From an uncultured Porphyromonadaceae bacterium (lineage in GTDB: Bacteria > Bacteroidota > Bacteroidia > Bacteroidales > Muribaculaceae): DNA of 35,678 nucleotides. How positions within the stretch are numbered: position 1 is the first letter of the stretch; the number at the start of each line of letters is the position of its first letter. Position numbers and translations under genes: made by a program. The notes under the pieces were generated by a model that made no database searches, had not been told where the DNA came from, and saw nothing but the letters and a program-made list of their open reading frames with translations. Below are positions 1 to 7,681 of the stretch, piece by piece. The stretch is taken from assembly GCA_947575235.1 (NCBI GenBank), contig CANPMT010000032.1, forward strand, positions 1 to 35,678, written 5' to 3'.

Positions 1-272
1 CGCGCAAGGGAAAGCCGCAACCTTGGTTTGAATGGGAAAGCCGTTGCCATTGGTAGGGAGGGCTTTTTCAAGAGCTTGGATTCCTTTTTTAATCAAAATT
101 TTGGATTTCATTTGATTTTCAATCCTTTGGATTTCATTTGATTTTCAAAATTTTGGATTTCATTTGATTTTCAATCCTTTGGATTTAATTTGATTTTCAA
201 AATTTTGGATTTAATTTTAAATCCTTTGGTTTTTATTTGATTTTTCAATCCTTTGAATTCGTCTGATTCTTT
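1..272. repeat. Imperfect 26-base tandem repeat array, gene-free
   Basis: The whole stretch before the first gene has a period of about 26 bases. The core TTGGATTTCATTTGATTTTC starts at 101, 127 and 153, with a T-to-A variant at 179 and degenerate copies at 76, 205 and 226. Between cores, a 6-base spacer alternates AATCCT and AAAATT, making a 52-base higher-order unit. The first copies (GGGAAAGCCG at 8 and 34) are more GC-rich but nearly in the same register. The array starts at or before the window edge and ends at the start codon of the next gene. No gene is supported inside it. Confidence 0.85.
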
Positions 273-845
273 ATGAGTGTTTACTATGCTATGATTGACG
301 GCGAACGCCGTGGCCCCTTCGAACTGCAGCAGCTGGTCGAGGTCGGTGTACGTCCATCCACATACGTATGGTGCAAAGGTATGGCTGACTGGGAGAAGGC
401 CGAGGATGTGGCCGACATCTGTCGCCTGTATCGAAACCGTATCTTTGACCTTATGCATCCGTCGGCACCGCCTGCTCCTGATGGCATAAAGGATATGCCA
501 CCGGGTGGGGGAGCTGGAACGCCGCCGCCACCGCCGTCGCGGATGTTTTCGCGCTATGACCCGCACTTGCCTCCCGGAGAGGAGTTGCCGTCGCTTGAGG
601 AGATTGATTCGCGTGAGGATGTTTCTGCTCCGTTGGCTAATATTATGCCATGGGCCATTCTCTCTATAATTTTCTTCCCTCCGGTCGGACTGTTGGGTGT
701 GGCCTATGCCTCCAAAAGTAAACGGCTATGGAAGGAGAACCGGAAAGCTGATGCGCATGAATTTGAAAGGTCGGCCAAGATGTGTACGGGGATAGCGTTC
801 TTCCTCGGGCTGATTCTTTGGTCATTTATCATACGATTTCTTTGA
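273..845 (+). CDS. GYF_2 domain plus CD225/dispanin-like membrane protein
   Basis: This is a 190-residue protein of unknown physiological role. Residues 1-50 match the bacterial GYF_2 (DUF4339) pattern: a G-P-F turn at 14-16, then VWCKGMADW at 32-40, giving the W-x-x-GM-x-x-W signature. A proline- and glycine-rich linker follows (about 63-105, with a run of prolines at 84-88). The C-terminal part (about 118-190) has two hydrophobic segments (about 121-146 and 170-190) separated by a basic, charged loop, the layout of CD225/dispanin-type proteins. The GYF_2 domain would lie in the cytoplasm and probably binds proline-rich ligands (inference). No signal peptide is seen. The start is the first ATG after the repeat array and gives a natural N-terminus. 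The gene stands alone between repeat arrays. Domain calls are from pattern recognition. Confidence 0.8.
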   Translation: MSVYYAMIDGERRGPFELQQLVEVGVRPSTYVWCKGMADWEKAEDVADICRLYRNRIFDLMHPSAPPAPDGIKDMPPGGGAGTPPPPPSRMFSRYDPHLPPGEELPSLEEIDSREDVSAPLANIMPWAILSIIFFPPVGLLGVAYASKSKRLWKENRKADAHEFERSAKMCTGIAFFLGLILWSFIIRFL

Positions 846-862
846 GTTTGTCTTTGGGGGCT

Positions 863-943
863 CTGAGGGATCTGAGTTCTGTGAGTGCTCTGAGTTCTCT
901 GAGTTCTGGGAGTTCTCTGAGTGCTCTGAGCTTTCTGAGGAAT
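863..943. repeat. 9-base tandem repeat, nine copies
   Basis: Nine consecutive 9-base units based on CTGAGTTCT start at 863, 872, 881, 890, 899, 908, 917, 926 and 935. The copies at 872, 890 and 899 are identical, and the others differ at one to four positions. The array lies 17 bases after the GYF_2 gene's stop codon. A 9-base unit could be read in any frame, but the preceding stop leaves it non-coding. Confidence 0.85.
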
Positions 944-972
944 ATCTGGTGGAGACAAGTATCTATAAATAT

Positions 973-1012
973 AATGTGCTGAGACCTACAGAATTGTCTC
1001 AGCACATTTTTT
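973..1012 (+). terminator. Intrinsic terminator after the GYF_2 gene
   Basis: A perfect 13-base stem (AATGTGCTGAGAC at 973-985, its complement at 996-1008) with a 10-base loop runs into a T stretch at 1007-1012. It would end the plus-strand transcript of the GYF_2 gene. On the minus strand the stem is followed by only a mixed A/T stretch, so use as a terminator for the convergent GH36 gene is possible but weaker. Confidence 0.8.
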
Positions 1013-1019
1013 ATAGGAG

Positions 1020-1141
1020 GGATTATATTCCTTTGGGTTAGGGGATTCTATTCCCTTGGGTTAGGGGATCATCCTCTTTGGGGTAGGGGGTCATCCGCTG
1101 GGGGAGGGGGTAGCCGGTGGGGGAGGGGATAGGCGCGGGGT
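1020..1141. repeat. G-rich imperfect repeat, about 22-base period
   Basis: About five units built on TTCCTTTGGGTTAGGGGAT (copies near 1028 and 1051) decay rightward into GGGGGAGGGGGTAG-like units near 1100 and 1120. The plus strand carries ten or so runs of three to five G within about 90 bases, so quadruplex formation is plausible. It lies between the terminator hairpin and the 3' end of the GH36 gene. Confidence 0.7.
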
Positions 1142-1156
1142 TGGCTGCTTCGGGGG

Positions 1157-3364
1157 TTACTTTGCCTGGAGGCGGAGGACTCTTGAGGCGTAGTCATTGC
1201 GCTTGTGCCAGTCGACGTTGTGCGAGAGGGGTAGCTCCAGACCGTTCGACATCAGATAACGGCCGCTGAAGGTCTTCCCTTCGAAGGGGAGGGGGGTGTT
1301 GTCGACGCGGTTAAGCTCTGTCACGGTGTAGAGACGGTCGGGGTCAAGACCTTTCATCGTAACCCTCGGCAACTGCTGGTTGACAAACTGCTCGGTCTTC
1401 CACCAATAGAATACAGCATCATCCTTCTCGGGCGAGACATACATTAGTGAGGCTGCCCCCTTTCCGTCGTAGGGTGAGAGGAGACGGTAGAGGTCGCCCT
1501 GCTGCACTACAGGACGCACAGCCTTGTAATCGGCAATTGCCTTGCGTGTCTGCTCCTTATCCTCGGCCGACATATCCTTAGGCTGAATCTCCATGCCGAG
1601 ACGTCCGCTCATCGCCACGTCAGTACGGAACTTCAGAGGCACGATACGGTTGGTCTGATGGTTGGGCGACGCCGATATATGCGAGGCCATAGCCACAGCC
1701 GGGAAGAAATAGCTTGTGCCCCACTGCATGTAGATACGCTGCAAGGCGTCGGTATTGTCGCTCACCCAGAACTCGTCGAAATAAGGGAGAATGCCCCAGT
1801 TGGCACGTCCGCCGCCACTTGCGCAGGCCTGTATGGTAAGGTCGGGATACTTTGCGCGTATGCGCTGCAGTGTCTTCTCCAGACCGTCATGGTAGCCTAT
1901 GTAGAGATGGCTCTGGTTCTCCGGCTTCTGATACTGGCTGCCATGATTCATGACAGGAGCGTTGGCATCCCATTTGATATAATCGATTTCAGGATACTTC
2001 GTCATCAGGGTGTCAACCACGTTAAACACGAGGTCCTGCACGGCAGGATTAGCCATATCCAGCACCAACTGTGTGCCGCCGCGTCCCATCACCGGGTCGC
2101 GGTTGACAGCCTTGAGGATATACTCCGGATGCTTCTCATAAAGTTCAGATATAGAGTTGGACATCTCCGGCTCAATCCATATGCCGAAACGTATGCCGAG
2201 ACTGTCAGCCGTATGGCAGAGACCCTTTATGCCGTTGGGGAGTTTCGTCGTGTCAACGCTCCAGTCGCCCAACGACGAGGAATCATTCTTACGGGGATAC
2301 TTCACGCCAAACCAGCCGTCGTCCATCACAAAGAGCTCGCCTCCCATATCGGCGATATCACTCATCATCTGGGTCATTCCGGCCTCATTGATGTCGAAAT
2401 AGACACCCTCCCAGCTGTTGAGGAGCACCTTGCGCAGCTTGTTGCCATTGGCCAGGCGATGGTTTCTTCCCCATTTATGGAAGTTACGGCTCGCGCCGCC
2501 GAGACCCTCCTCCGAGTATGTCAGAGCCAACGGAGGGGTAGCGAAACGTTCACCCTTCTTTAGGTGATACTCCGAATTCTCCTCATTGATACCGGCGAAG
2601 AAATGATGATGGTTGCTGTCGTCAGTATCGAACATCAGTTTATAGTTGCCGCCATAGCAGAGAGCGGCTCCGATTACACGACCCTCATCCTCGCGACCCT
2701 TACCGTCGAGCGACATCATCACCTCGGCATGGGCGGTATGGGAATTTCGCACGCCATCCTTATTCTTGATAACCTTCAGGTTATGGGGGAGCGGAGCCTC
2801 CTCCACCTTCCCTTCATTCGCCCAGGAGCCGTAAAGCTGCGACACATGCACGTCGCTGCGGCGGATAGGGAGGTAGCCCGACATGAAACGGGTGAGAGTA
2901 ACCGGTTTCTTCTCATCGTGGCTGGTCACAGTCCAGGTCTCGATAACGTCAGAGTCGGGATATGTGCGGTAATTCACATCCACATTGAAAGGATACACCT
3001 TATCGGTCATCGTCACAGTAGTGACTTGGGCGCCATCAGCCTCAGTCGAGGAGGACACTCCCGTAACTGCCATATCGAGAGTCATATTGCCATCGGCATG
3101 CACCGCGCTCATGGCAGCCTCCTTCTCAGGCCACAGACCATAGACAGGGTAAGCGTTGAACACCGCATCGCCGATTGTGCCGATGTTGGCGAGGTCGGCG
3201 GCTGCGAGATGATTGCCATAATAAAGGAATTTGAGAGGCTGACCCGCGGTGGCGTCGAGCACCAGCGAGGTGTTGGGGGTGGCCACATGTATATTCTCGG
3301 CCAGGGCAGCCGAAGGGCAGGCGAGGGCTGCCGTGATTATAGACATTAAGGTAAGTCTGTTCAT
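1157..3364 (-). CDS. GH36 alpha-galactosidase, secreted
   Basis: This 735-residue glycoside hydrolase family 36 enzyme most likely removes alpha-1,6-galactosyl branches from galactomannan or galactoglucomannan. A signal peptide is visible, with likely cleavage after ALA at residue 22, and no lipobox, so it is probably periplasmic. An N-terminal beta-sandwich (about 23-300) precedes the catalytic barrel. The barrel carries DDGW (348-351), YIKWD with the expected nucleophile Asp466, the CASGGGR segment (514-520) and SDNTD (535-539), whose first Asp is the expected acid/base. The C-terminal beta domain is complete. Length is normal for bacterial GH36. The gene is divergent from the AraC-type regulator, and its own promoter lies at 3454-3484. 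Family assignment is strong; the exact substrate is inferred from the locus. Confidence 0.93.
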   Translation of the reverse strand: MNRLTLMSIITAALACPSAALAENIHVATPNTSLVLDATAGQPLKFLYYGNHLAAADLANIGTIGDAVFNAYPVYGLWPEKEAAMSAVHADGNMTLDMAVTGVSSSTEADGAQVTTVTMTDKVYPFNVDVNYRTYPDSDVIETWTVTSHDEKKPVTLTRFMSGYLPIRRSDVHVSQLYGSWANEGKVEEAPLPHNLKVIKNKDGVRNSHTAHAEVMMSLDGKGREDEGRVIGAALCYGGNYKLMFDTDDSNHHHFFAGINEENSEYHLKKGERFATPPLALTYSEEGLGGASRNFHKWGRNHRLANGNKLRKVLLNSWEGVYFDINEAGMTQMMSDIADMGGELFVMDDGWFGVKYPRKNDSSSLGDWSVDTTKLPNGIKGLCHTADSLGIRFGIWIEPEMSNSISELYEKHPEYILKAVNRDPVMGRGGTQLVLDMANPAVQDLVFNVVDTLMTKYPEIDYIKWDANAPVMNHGSQYQKPENQSHLYIGYHDGLEKTLQRIRAKYPDLTIQACASGGGRANWGILPYFDEFWVSDNTDALQRIYMQWGTSYFFPAVAMASHISASPNHQTNRIVPLKFRTDVAMSGRLGMEIQPKDMSAEDKEQTRKAIADYKAVRPVVQQGDLYRLLSPYDGKGAASLMYVSPEKDDAVFYWWKTEQFVNQQLPRVTMKGLDPDRLYTVTELNRVDNTPLPFEGKTFSGRYLMSNGLELPLSHNVDWHKRNDYASRVLRLQAK

Positions 3365-3453
3365 GATGATATTTGGTGAAAAAAATTATGTTTCCGGTTT
3401 GCAGATGAGGTGAGGGAATGGGGTAGCCCGGAGCGGCCACATTAAATCGAATG

Positions 3454-3484
3454 CAAAATTAATGAATATTTTTATGATAACATA
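3454..3484 (-). promoter_or_regulatory. Promoter for the GH36 gene
   Basis: Read on the minus strand, TAATTTTG (3461-3454) matches the Bacteroidetes -7 element TAnnTTTG exactly. TATG at 3484-3481 stands 19 bases upstream in the -33 position (one mismatch to TTTG). Transcription would start near 3447, leaving a leader of roughly 80 bases before the ATG. Confidence 0.65.
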
Positions 3485-3527
3485 GACACAATCTTGACAA
3501 AAGATTAAAAAAAAGTACTCCAATTGT

Positions 3528-3557
3528 TTTGAAGTTAAGATTTTTTTGTAATTTTAC
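3528..3557 (+). promoter_or_regulatory. Promoter for the AraC-type regulator
   Basis: TTTG at 3528-3531 and TAATTTTAC at 3549-3557 are separated by 17 bases. The -7 element has one mismatch (TTTA for TTTG). The surrounding text (GTTTTGAAGTTAA, then TAATTTTAC) resembles that of the esterase promoter at 4586-4619, so the two may be co-regulated (inference). Confidence 0.5.
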
Positions 3558-3641
3558 GCTCGTAAACAACCACTAATTAACCACCACTAATAAATAACCT
3601 TAAAACTGCCTAATCCATCAAGGCGCATATATCATATTTAC

Positions 3642-4529
3642 ATGGCACAGACCCAAAGAGAAATAATAACAGAAATCACCCCTCTTTCAGACAAGGATTG
3701 TTTCTATTTTGTCGACCGCTACAAAGAGCGGTTCACCTACCCCATACACCGTCATGAAGACTACGAGCTCAACTTTGTTGTGGATGCCCCCGGCGCCAGC
3801 CGCGTGGTGGGGGACTCAGTGTGCGAGATAACCGACCTCGACCTTGTGCTCGTGGGCCACAGCATAGAGCATGGCTGGGAACAGGGCAACTGCACGTCAA
3901 CCCGCATACATGAGCTCACCCTGCAGTTCTCGAAAAATCTTTTCGGCGACACCTTCTTAGGGAAGACCCAGATGGCACCCATCCGGGAATTGCTTGAGAA
4001 AGCCGGCAACGGGATAGCCTTCTCCAAAGAGTCAATAATGAAGGTGTATCACTACCTTGCGCAGCTCAGCGAAACGCCCGACAACTTCCACCGCATGCTC
4101 CTGCTCATGAGCATACTCTACGAACTGGCTATATCCGACGACTATGTGCAGCTCGCCTCCTCCTCCTTTGCCCAGGCTCCACAGCGCACCGACAGCCGCC
4201 GCATCACGAAGGTGCAGGAATACATAGCCACCCATTATAAAGAGGAGATACGGCTCACCGACCTCGCCGATCTTGTCGGAATGGCCGAGACCTCCTTCAG
4301 CCGCTTCTTCAAGCTGCGCACAGGGAGGCATGTGTCGGAATATGTGATAGATGTGCGGCTCGGGCACGCCACACGTCAGCTTGTCGACACCACCCACACC
4401 ATTTCAGAGATATCTTACGACTGCGGATTCAACAACGTGAGCTATTTCAACCGCATCTTCCGTAAACGGAAAGGGTGCGCCCCGAAAGAGTTCCGCGAGC
4501 TCTATAAACGGAACCGCCTCCTCGTGTGA
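3642..4529 (+). CDS. AraC-family transcriptional regulator
   Basis: A 295-residue one-component regulator. The N-terminal half (about 20-110) has the spacing of a cupin-type sensor, with HRHEDYELN at 36-44. The C-terminal 105 residues (about 186-290) form the double helix-turn-helix of the AraC/XylS family: IRLTDLADLVGMAETSFSRFF at 203-223, then ISEISYDCGFNNVSYFNRIFRK at 254-275, ending in the typical K-G-x-x-P-K-E-F. It lies between the divergent GH36 and the esterase/mannanase unit, with its own promoter, so it probably senses a mannan-derived sugar and controls this locus. Ligand and targets are inferred from position only. The ATG start directly follows an A/T-rich leader. Confidence 0.92.
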   Translation: MAQTQREIITEITPLSDKDCFYFVDRYKERFTYPIHRHEDYELNFVVDAPGASRVVGDSVCEITDLDLVLVGHSIEHGWEQGNCTSTRIHELTLQFSKNLFGDTFLGKTQMAPIRELLEKAGNGIAFSKESIMKVYHYLAQLSETPDNFHRMLLLMSILYELAISDDYVQLASSSFAQAPQRTDSRRITKVQEYIATHYKEEIRLTDLADLVGMAETSFSRFFKLRTGRHVSEYVIDVRLGHATRQLVDTTHTISEISYDCGFNNVSYFNRIFRKRKGCAPKEFRELYKRNRLLV

Positions 4530-4538
4530 TGGCACCCG

Positions 4539-4567
4539 AATATGTTGACCTATTTTGCCAACATATT
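4539..4567. promoter_or_regulatory. 9-base inverted repeat upstream of the esterase promoter
   Basis: AATATGTTG (4539-4547) and its exact complement CAACATATT (4559-4567) are separated by 11 bases. The palindrome ends 19 bases before the -33 element at 4587 and follows the stop codon of the AraC-type gene by nine bases. No T tract follows, so it fits an operator better than a terminator. It may be the AraC-type regulator's site (inference). Confidence 0.45.
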
Positions 4568-4586
4568 GCACAATCCTTTAAATCGT

Positions 4587-4617
4587 TTTGAAATTAAAAG
4601 TTTAGGATATAATTTTG
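4587..4617 (+). promoter_or_regulatory. Consensus promoter for the esterase-mannanase unit
   Basis: TTTG (4587-4590), 19 bases, then TAATTTTG (4610-4617) match both Bacteroidetes elements and the consensus spacing exactly. The predicted start of transcription is within about 10 bases downstream, giving a leader of 10-20 bases before the ATG at 4639. Confidence 0.8.
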
Positions 4618-4638
4618 TCCTGAAAATTTCAAACAATC

Positions 4639-6078
4639 ATGAAACTCAAAACCTGTTTATCACTACTGATATTATCATGCGCCGCCTCAGCCAACGCCGA
4701 GGTGACCATGCCGAACCTCTTCACCGACAACATGGTGCTGCAGGCCGACACCCTTGTCAATCTCTGGGGGAAAGCCACACCCGGCGCCACAGTCAGAGCC
4801 GAAGGCTCATGGGGTGGTACGGCCAGCGCCGCCGTAGGGAAAGACGGAAACTGGAAGATGCAGCTCCCCACCCCAGAGGGATCGTACACACTGCTTACCC
4901 TCACCCTCACCGACAGCAAAGATAACAAATCCCTGACCTTCGGCAACGTGCTTGCCGGAGAGGTGTGGATAGCCTCCGGACAGAGCAACATGGAGATGCC
5001 CTTGCGCGGATTCTGGCATCAGCCCGTAGAGGGAGCCGGCAACGAGATAATGTTCAGCCGCACCAAAGGGAGAGGCGTACGCTTCGTCAATGTGCCCAAA
5101 GCCGGGTCATACACACCCAAAGATAACTTCGAAGGGCACTGGATGGTGAGCGATCCCTCCACGGCGGCCGAATTCTCAGCCGTTGCATGGTTTTTCGCCA
5201 CATCACTCCGCGACATCCTCGACGTTCCCGTCGGTATAGTGTCATGCGCCTACGGCGGCTCAAAGGTAGAGGGGTGGGAACCCGCCGAACTGATAGCCCG
5301 TTATCCCGACCGTAATCTGGAGGCAGAGCGCGACAACACCGACATGAATGAATATGAGCGTGTCAACGTGATGTATAACGCCATGCTTCTGCCGATAGCC
5401 GGTTACACGGCGCGTGGTTTCCTCTGGAACCAGGGGGAGTCGAACGTCGGCGGCCATGACTATTACGGTAGCCGCCAGGCCGATATGGTGGGGCACTGGC
5501 GCACCCTCTGGGGGAATGAGAATATGCCATTCTATTACGTGGAGCTTCCCGGCTGGGAATATGGTTCGCCCGACGGCACCGAATGCGCCCTCTTCCGCGA
5601 GGCCCAGCAACGCGCAGCCGACCCGGAGGCCGGTATGTATATAGTATGCACCTCCGACCTGGTATATCCCGATGAGGTGAACGACATCCACGCCCGCAAC
5701 AAACGCCCCATAGGGGAGCGTCTTGCCGCCTCGGCCTCAGCCCACACCTACGGGGTGAAGGGTATGCCTCACACTTACCCCACCTTCAAGGAGATGGATA
5801 ATCGTGGCAACGAGGCCGAGCTCTACTTTAACGACGCATGGAACGGCCTATGGCCGAACGAGAACCTCGAAGGATTTGAGGTGGCCGGAGCTGACAAAGT
5901 GTTCCATCCCGCCGATGCCCGGATTGACCTCTCCAAACTCACCGTGACAGTTTCAAGCCGGGAAGTGCCCGATATAAAGGCGGTGAGATACTGCTTCCGG
6001 AATTTCGCCATAGGTAAGGTGCACGATAATATGGGTATGCCCCTCGTGCCCTTCCGCACCGACAATTGGGAGAAATAA
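4639..6078 (+). CDS. SGNH/SASA-family carbohydrate acetylesterase
   Basis: This 479-residue protein belongs to the sialate O-acetylesterase-like (DUF303/SASA) SGNH esterases. In a mannan locus it most likely removes acetyl groups from acetylated (gluco)mannan (inference; the family also contains sialic acid and xyloglucan esterases). A signal peptide is visible with likely cleavage after ANA at residue 20; Cys14 makes a poor lipobox. The nucleophile motif GQSNM is at 114-118 (Ser116), WNQGESN at 263-269, and VNDIH at 347-351 supplies the Asp349/His351 pair. A beta-sandwich insertion (about 22-105) precedes the esterase core, as is usual for the family. The promoter at 4587 is its own, and the mannanase gene follows 32 bases after the stop. 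Confidence 0.88.
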   Translation: MKLKTCLSLLILSCAASANAEVTMPNLFTDNMVLQADTLVNLWGKATPGATVRAEGSWGGTASAAVGKDGNWKMQLPTPEGSYTLLTLTLTDSKDNKSLTFGNVLAGEVWIASGQSNMEMPLRGFWHQPVEGAGNEIMFSRTKGRGVRFVNVPKAGSYTPKDNFEGHWMVSDPSTAAEFSAVAWFFATSLRDILDVPVGIVSCAYGGSKVEGWEPAELIARYPDRNLEAERDNTDMNEYERVNVMYNAMLLPIAGYTARGFLWNQGESNVGGHDYYGSRQADMVGHWRTLWGNENMPFYYVELPGWEYGSPDGTECALFREAQQRAADPEAGMYIVCTSDLVYPDEVNDIHARNKRPIGERLAASASAHTYGVKGMPHTYPTFKEMDNRGNEAELYFNDAWNGLWPNENLEGFEVAGADKVFHPADARIDLSKLTVTVSSREVPDIKAVRYCFRNFAIGKVHDNMGMPLVPFRTDNWEK

Positions 6079-6110
6079 CAAAATGCCATCTGAGAAAAGA
6101 GATAATTGAT

Positions 6111-7382
6111 ATGACAAGAAAGTTAAAGTTCCTATTTATCATTTCCATGATGACTGTGATGACAGCTATTGCCGGCAACCCCCGGTTTGTGAGCGTATCG
6201 CCCGACGGCGAGTTCATGCTCGGCGGGAAGCCTTACAGATATGTCGGCGCCAATTTCTGGTATGGCGCCATCCTCGCCTCGGAGGGTGAGGGGGGCGACC
6301 GTGCGCGTCTGCATGAGGAGCTCGACTCGCTTCAGGCTCTCGGCATAGATAACCTGCGCATCCTTGCCGGAGGTGACGGTTCACGTTCCATACCCTCGCA
6401 CATCGAGCCTACCCTGCAGAAGGCTCCCGGGGTATACGACGAGAATCTTCTGAAAGGTCTCGACTATCTTCTCGCCGAACTGGAGAAGCGCGACATGCGG
6501 GCCGTGCTCTATCTCAATAATGCCTGGGAATGGAGCGGCGGCTACGGCACATATCTCGAATGGGCCGGCCATGAGGAGGCTCCGGTGCCTCTGCGCGATG
6601 GCTACGACACCTACATGCGCTATGCCTCACGCTTCATAACCGATGCCAAGGCGAAGGAGCTCTTCTCCGACCATGTGAATAAGATAGTAGGGCGTGTCAA
6701 CAGCATCACCGGGAAACCCTACTCAGAGTCGGCCGCCATCATGTCATGGCAGATAGCCAACGAACCCCGATGCTTCGACGCCGCCAACAAGGATGCCTTC
6801 CGTGAATGGCTCATCGCCACCGGACGCCAGATCAAATCTATTGACAGCAACCATCTTGTGTCGACCGGAAGCGAAGGTATGCATGGCTGCGAGCAGGACC
6901 TCGACCTCTGGGCCTCGATCCATAATTCAGACGCCATCGACTACGCCAACATACATATCTGGCCCTACAACTGGGGGTGGGTGACGGAGGAGACCCTCGA
7001 CACCGACCTCGAGAAGGCCATAGCCAATACCGATGCCTATGTGGGGAAGCACCGCGCCATGACATCAAAGCCGATTGTGCTTGAGGAATTCGGCTTCCCA
7101 CGCGACGCCATGCAGACATCGCCCGGCTCACCCACTGAGAGCCGCGACGCATATTACCGCCACGTGTTCAACTCAATCGCGGAGGGTAACGGCATAAACG
7201 GCGCCAACTTCTGGGGCTGGGGCGGCAACGTGCAGCCCCCTCATAAGAGCTGGCAACCCGGCGACCCCTACACAGGCGACCCCGCACAGGAGGATCAGGG
7301 ACTGAATTCGGTCTTTGCCGCCGACCGCTCCACCATGCGCCTGATCAAAGAGGTGAACGGCCGACTGAAAAATAATGATTGA
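6111..7382 (+). CDS. GH5-family endo-beta-1,4-mannanase
   Basis: A 423-residue secreted glycosidase of family 5, closest in pattern to subfamily 7 mannanases. The acid/base is Glu218 in WQIANEPR (213-220), and the nucleophile is the second Glu of VLEEFG (Glu326). HIWPYNWGW (about 282-290) and FWGWGG are further GH5_7-type motifs. I chose ATG 6111 because it begins a proper signal peptide (MTRKLKFLFII, cleavage near AIAG). The longer reading from 6066 overlaps the esterase and adds a charged non-signal extension. It should cut the beta-mannan backbone in the periplasm or at the surface, next to the esterase with which it is probably co-transcribed. A terminator follows at 7436. Confidence 0.9.
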   Translation: MTRKLKFLFIISMMTVMTAIAGNPRFVSVSPDGEFMLGGKPYRYVGANFWYGAILASEGEGGDRARLHEELDSLQALGIDNLRILAGGDGSRSIPSHIEPTLQKAPGVYDENLLKGLDYLLAELEKRDMRAVLYLNNAWEWSGGYGTYLEWAGHEEAPVPLRDGYDTYMRYASRFITDAKAKELFSDHVNKIVGRVNSITGKPYSESAAIMSWQIANEPRCFDAANKDAFREWLIATGRQIKSIDSNHLVSTGSEGMHGCEQDLDLWASIHNSDAIDYANIHIWPYNWGWVTEETLDTDLEKAIANTDAYVGKHRAMTSKPIVLEEFGFPRDAMQTSPGSPTESRDAYYRHVFNSIAEGNGINGANFWGWGGNVQPPHKSWQPGDPYTGDPAQEDQGLNSVFAADRSTMRLIKEVNGRLKNND

Positions 7383-7435
7383 CCATGCAAGAATAATAAC
7401 AGATGCAGGAGATCCGAAGGTAAGAAAGATTGTTG

Positions 7436-7468
7436 AGAGAGCCGTTCGTGAGAAAGGCTCTCTTTTTT
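7436..7468 (+). terminator. Intrinsic terminator after the GH5 gene
   Basis: AGAGAGCC (7436-7443) pairs with GGCTCTCT (7456-7463) around a 12-base loop, followed by a run of T to 7468. It separates the esterase-mannanase unit from the SusC-led unit. The rest of 7383-7681 holds no gene. Confidence 0.8.
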
Positions 7469-7605
7469 GACTTCTGTTAACTGTAATGAGTTCATGCGTG
7501 CATTTTTAACTTTCTCCAAGCGCTATTCAGATAATTTATTTTGAGAGTTTCGGCTTTATATCATTATAAGATAAAATAGTGCAAGTCTGAAAAGTTCAAA
7601 CATAC

Positions 7606-7613
7606 TAATTTTG
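7606..7613 (+). promoter_or_regulatory. -7 element of the SusC operon promoter
   Basis: TAATTTTG matches the Bacteroidetes -7 consensus and is followed by C, as in the GH36 promoter. No good TTTG lies 19 bases upstream; TCTG at 7586-7589 is the nearest, at 16 bases. A weak -33 box fits a promoter that needs an activator. The leader to the SusC ATG would be about 60 bases. Confidence 0.55.
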
Positions 7614-7681
7614 CATCGTGAATCATGAGACATTGATAAATAAAATAATTAACAAACTATAACATCTTTAACCAAAAAATC

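Larger units (their letters stand above)
846..1156. other. Gene-free stretch with terminator and two repeat arrays
   Basis: This 311-base interval between the convergent GYF_2 and GH36 genes holds no convincing gene. In order it contains a 9-base tandem array (863-943), a terminator-like hairpin (973-1012) and a G-rich degenerate array (about 1020-1141), each described separately. Confidence 0.8.

Noticed and set aside
1..272. CRISPR array
   Set aside because: The 26-base units are contiguous with only 6-base alternating differences; there are no unique spacers and no cas genes nearby.
171..566. Minus-strand open frame across the repeat array and GYF_2 gene
   Set aside because: Its C-terminal part is translated tandem repeat and its N-terminus is antisense to the GYF_2 domain.
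1658..3349. Long plus-strand open frames opposite the GH36 gene
   Set aside because: They are antisense to a well-supported GH36 enzyme with intact catalytic motifs and show no recognisable protein features; high GC creates long antisense frames.
6066..6110. Upstream start for the GH5 mannanase
   Set aside because: It overlaps the esterase stop and puts a charged non-signal stretch before an obvious signal peptide; ATG 6111 is better.
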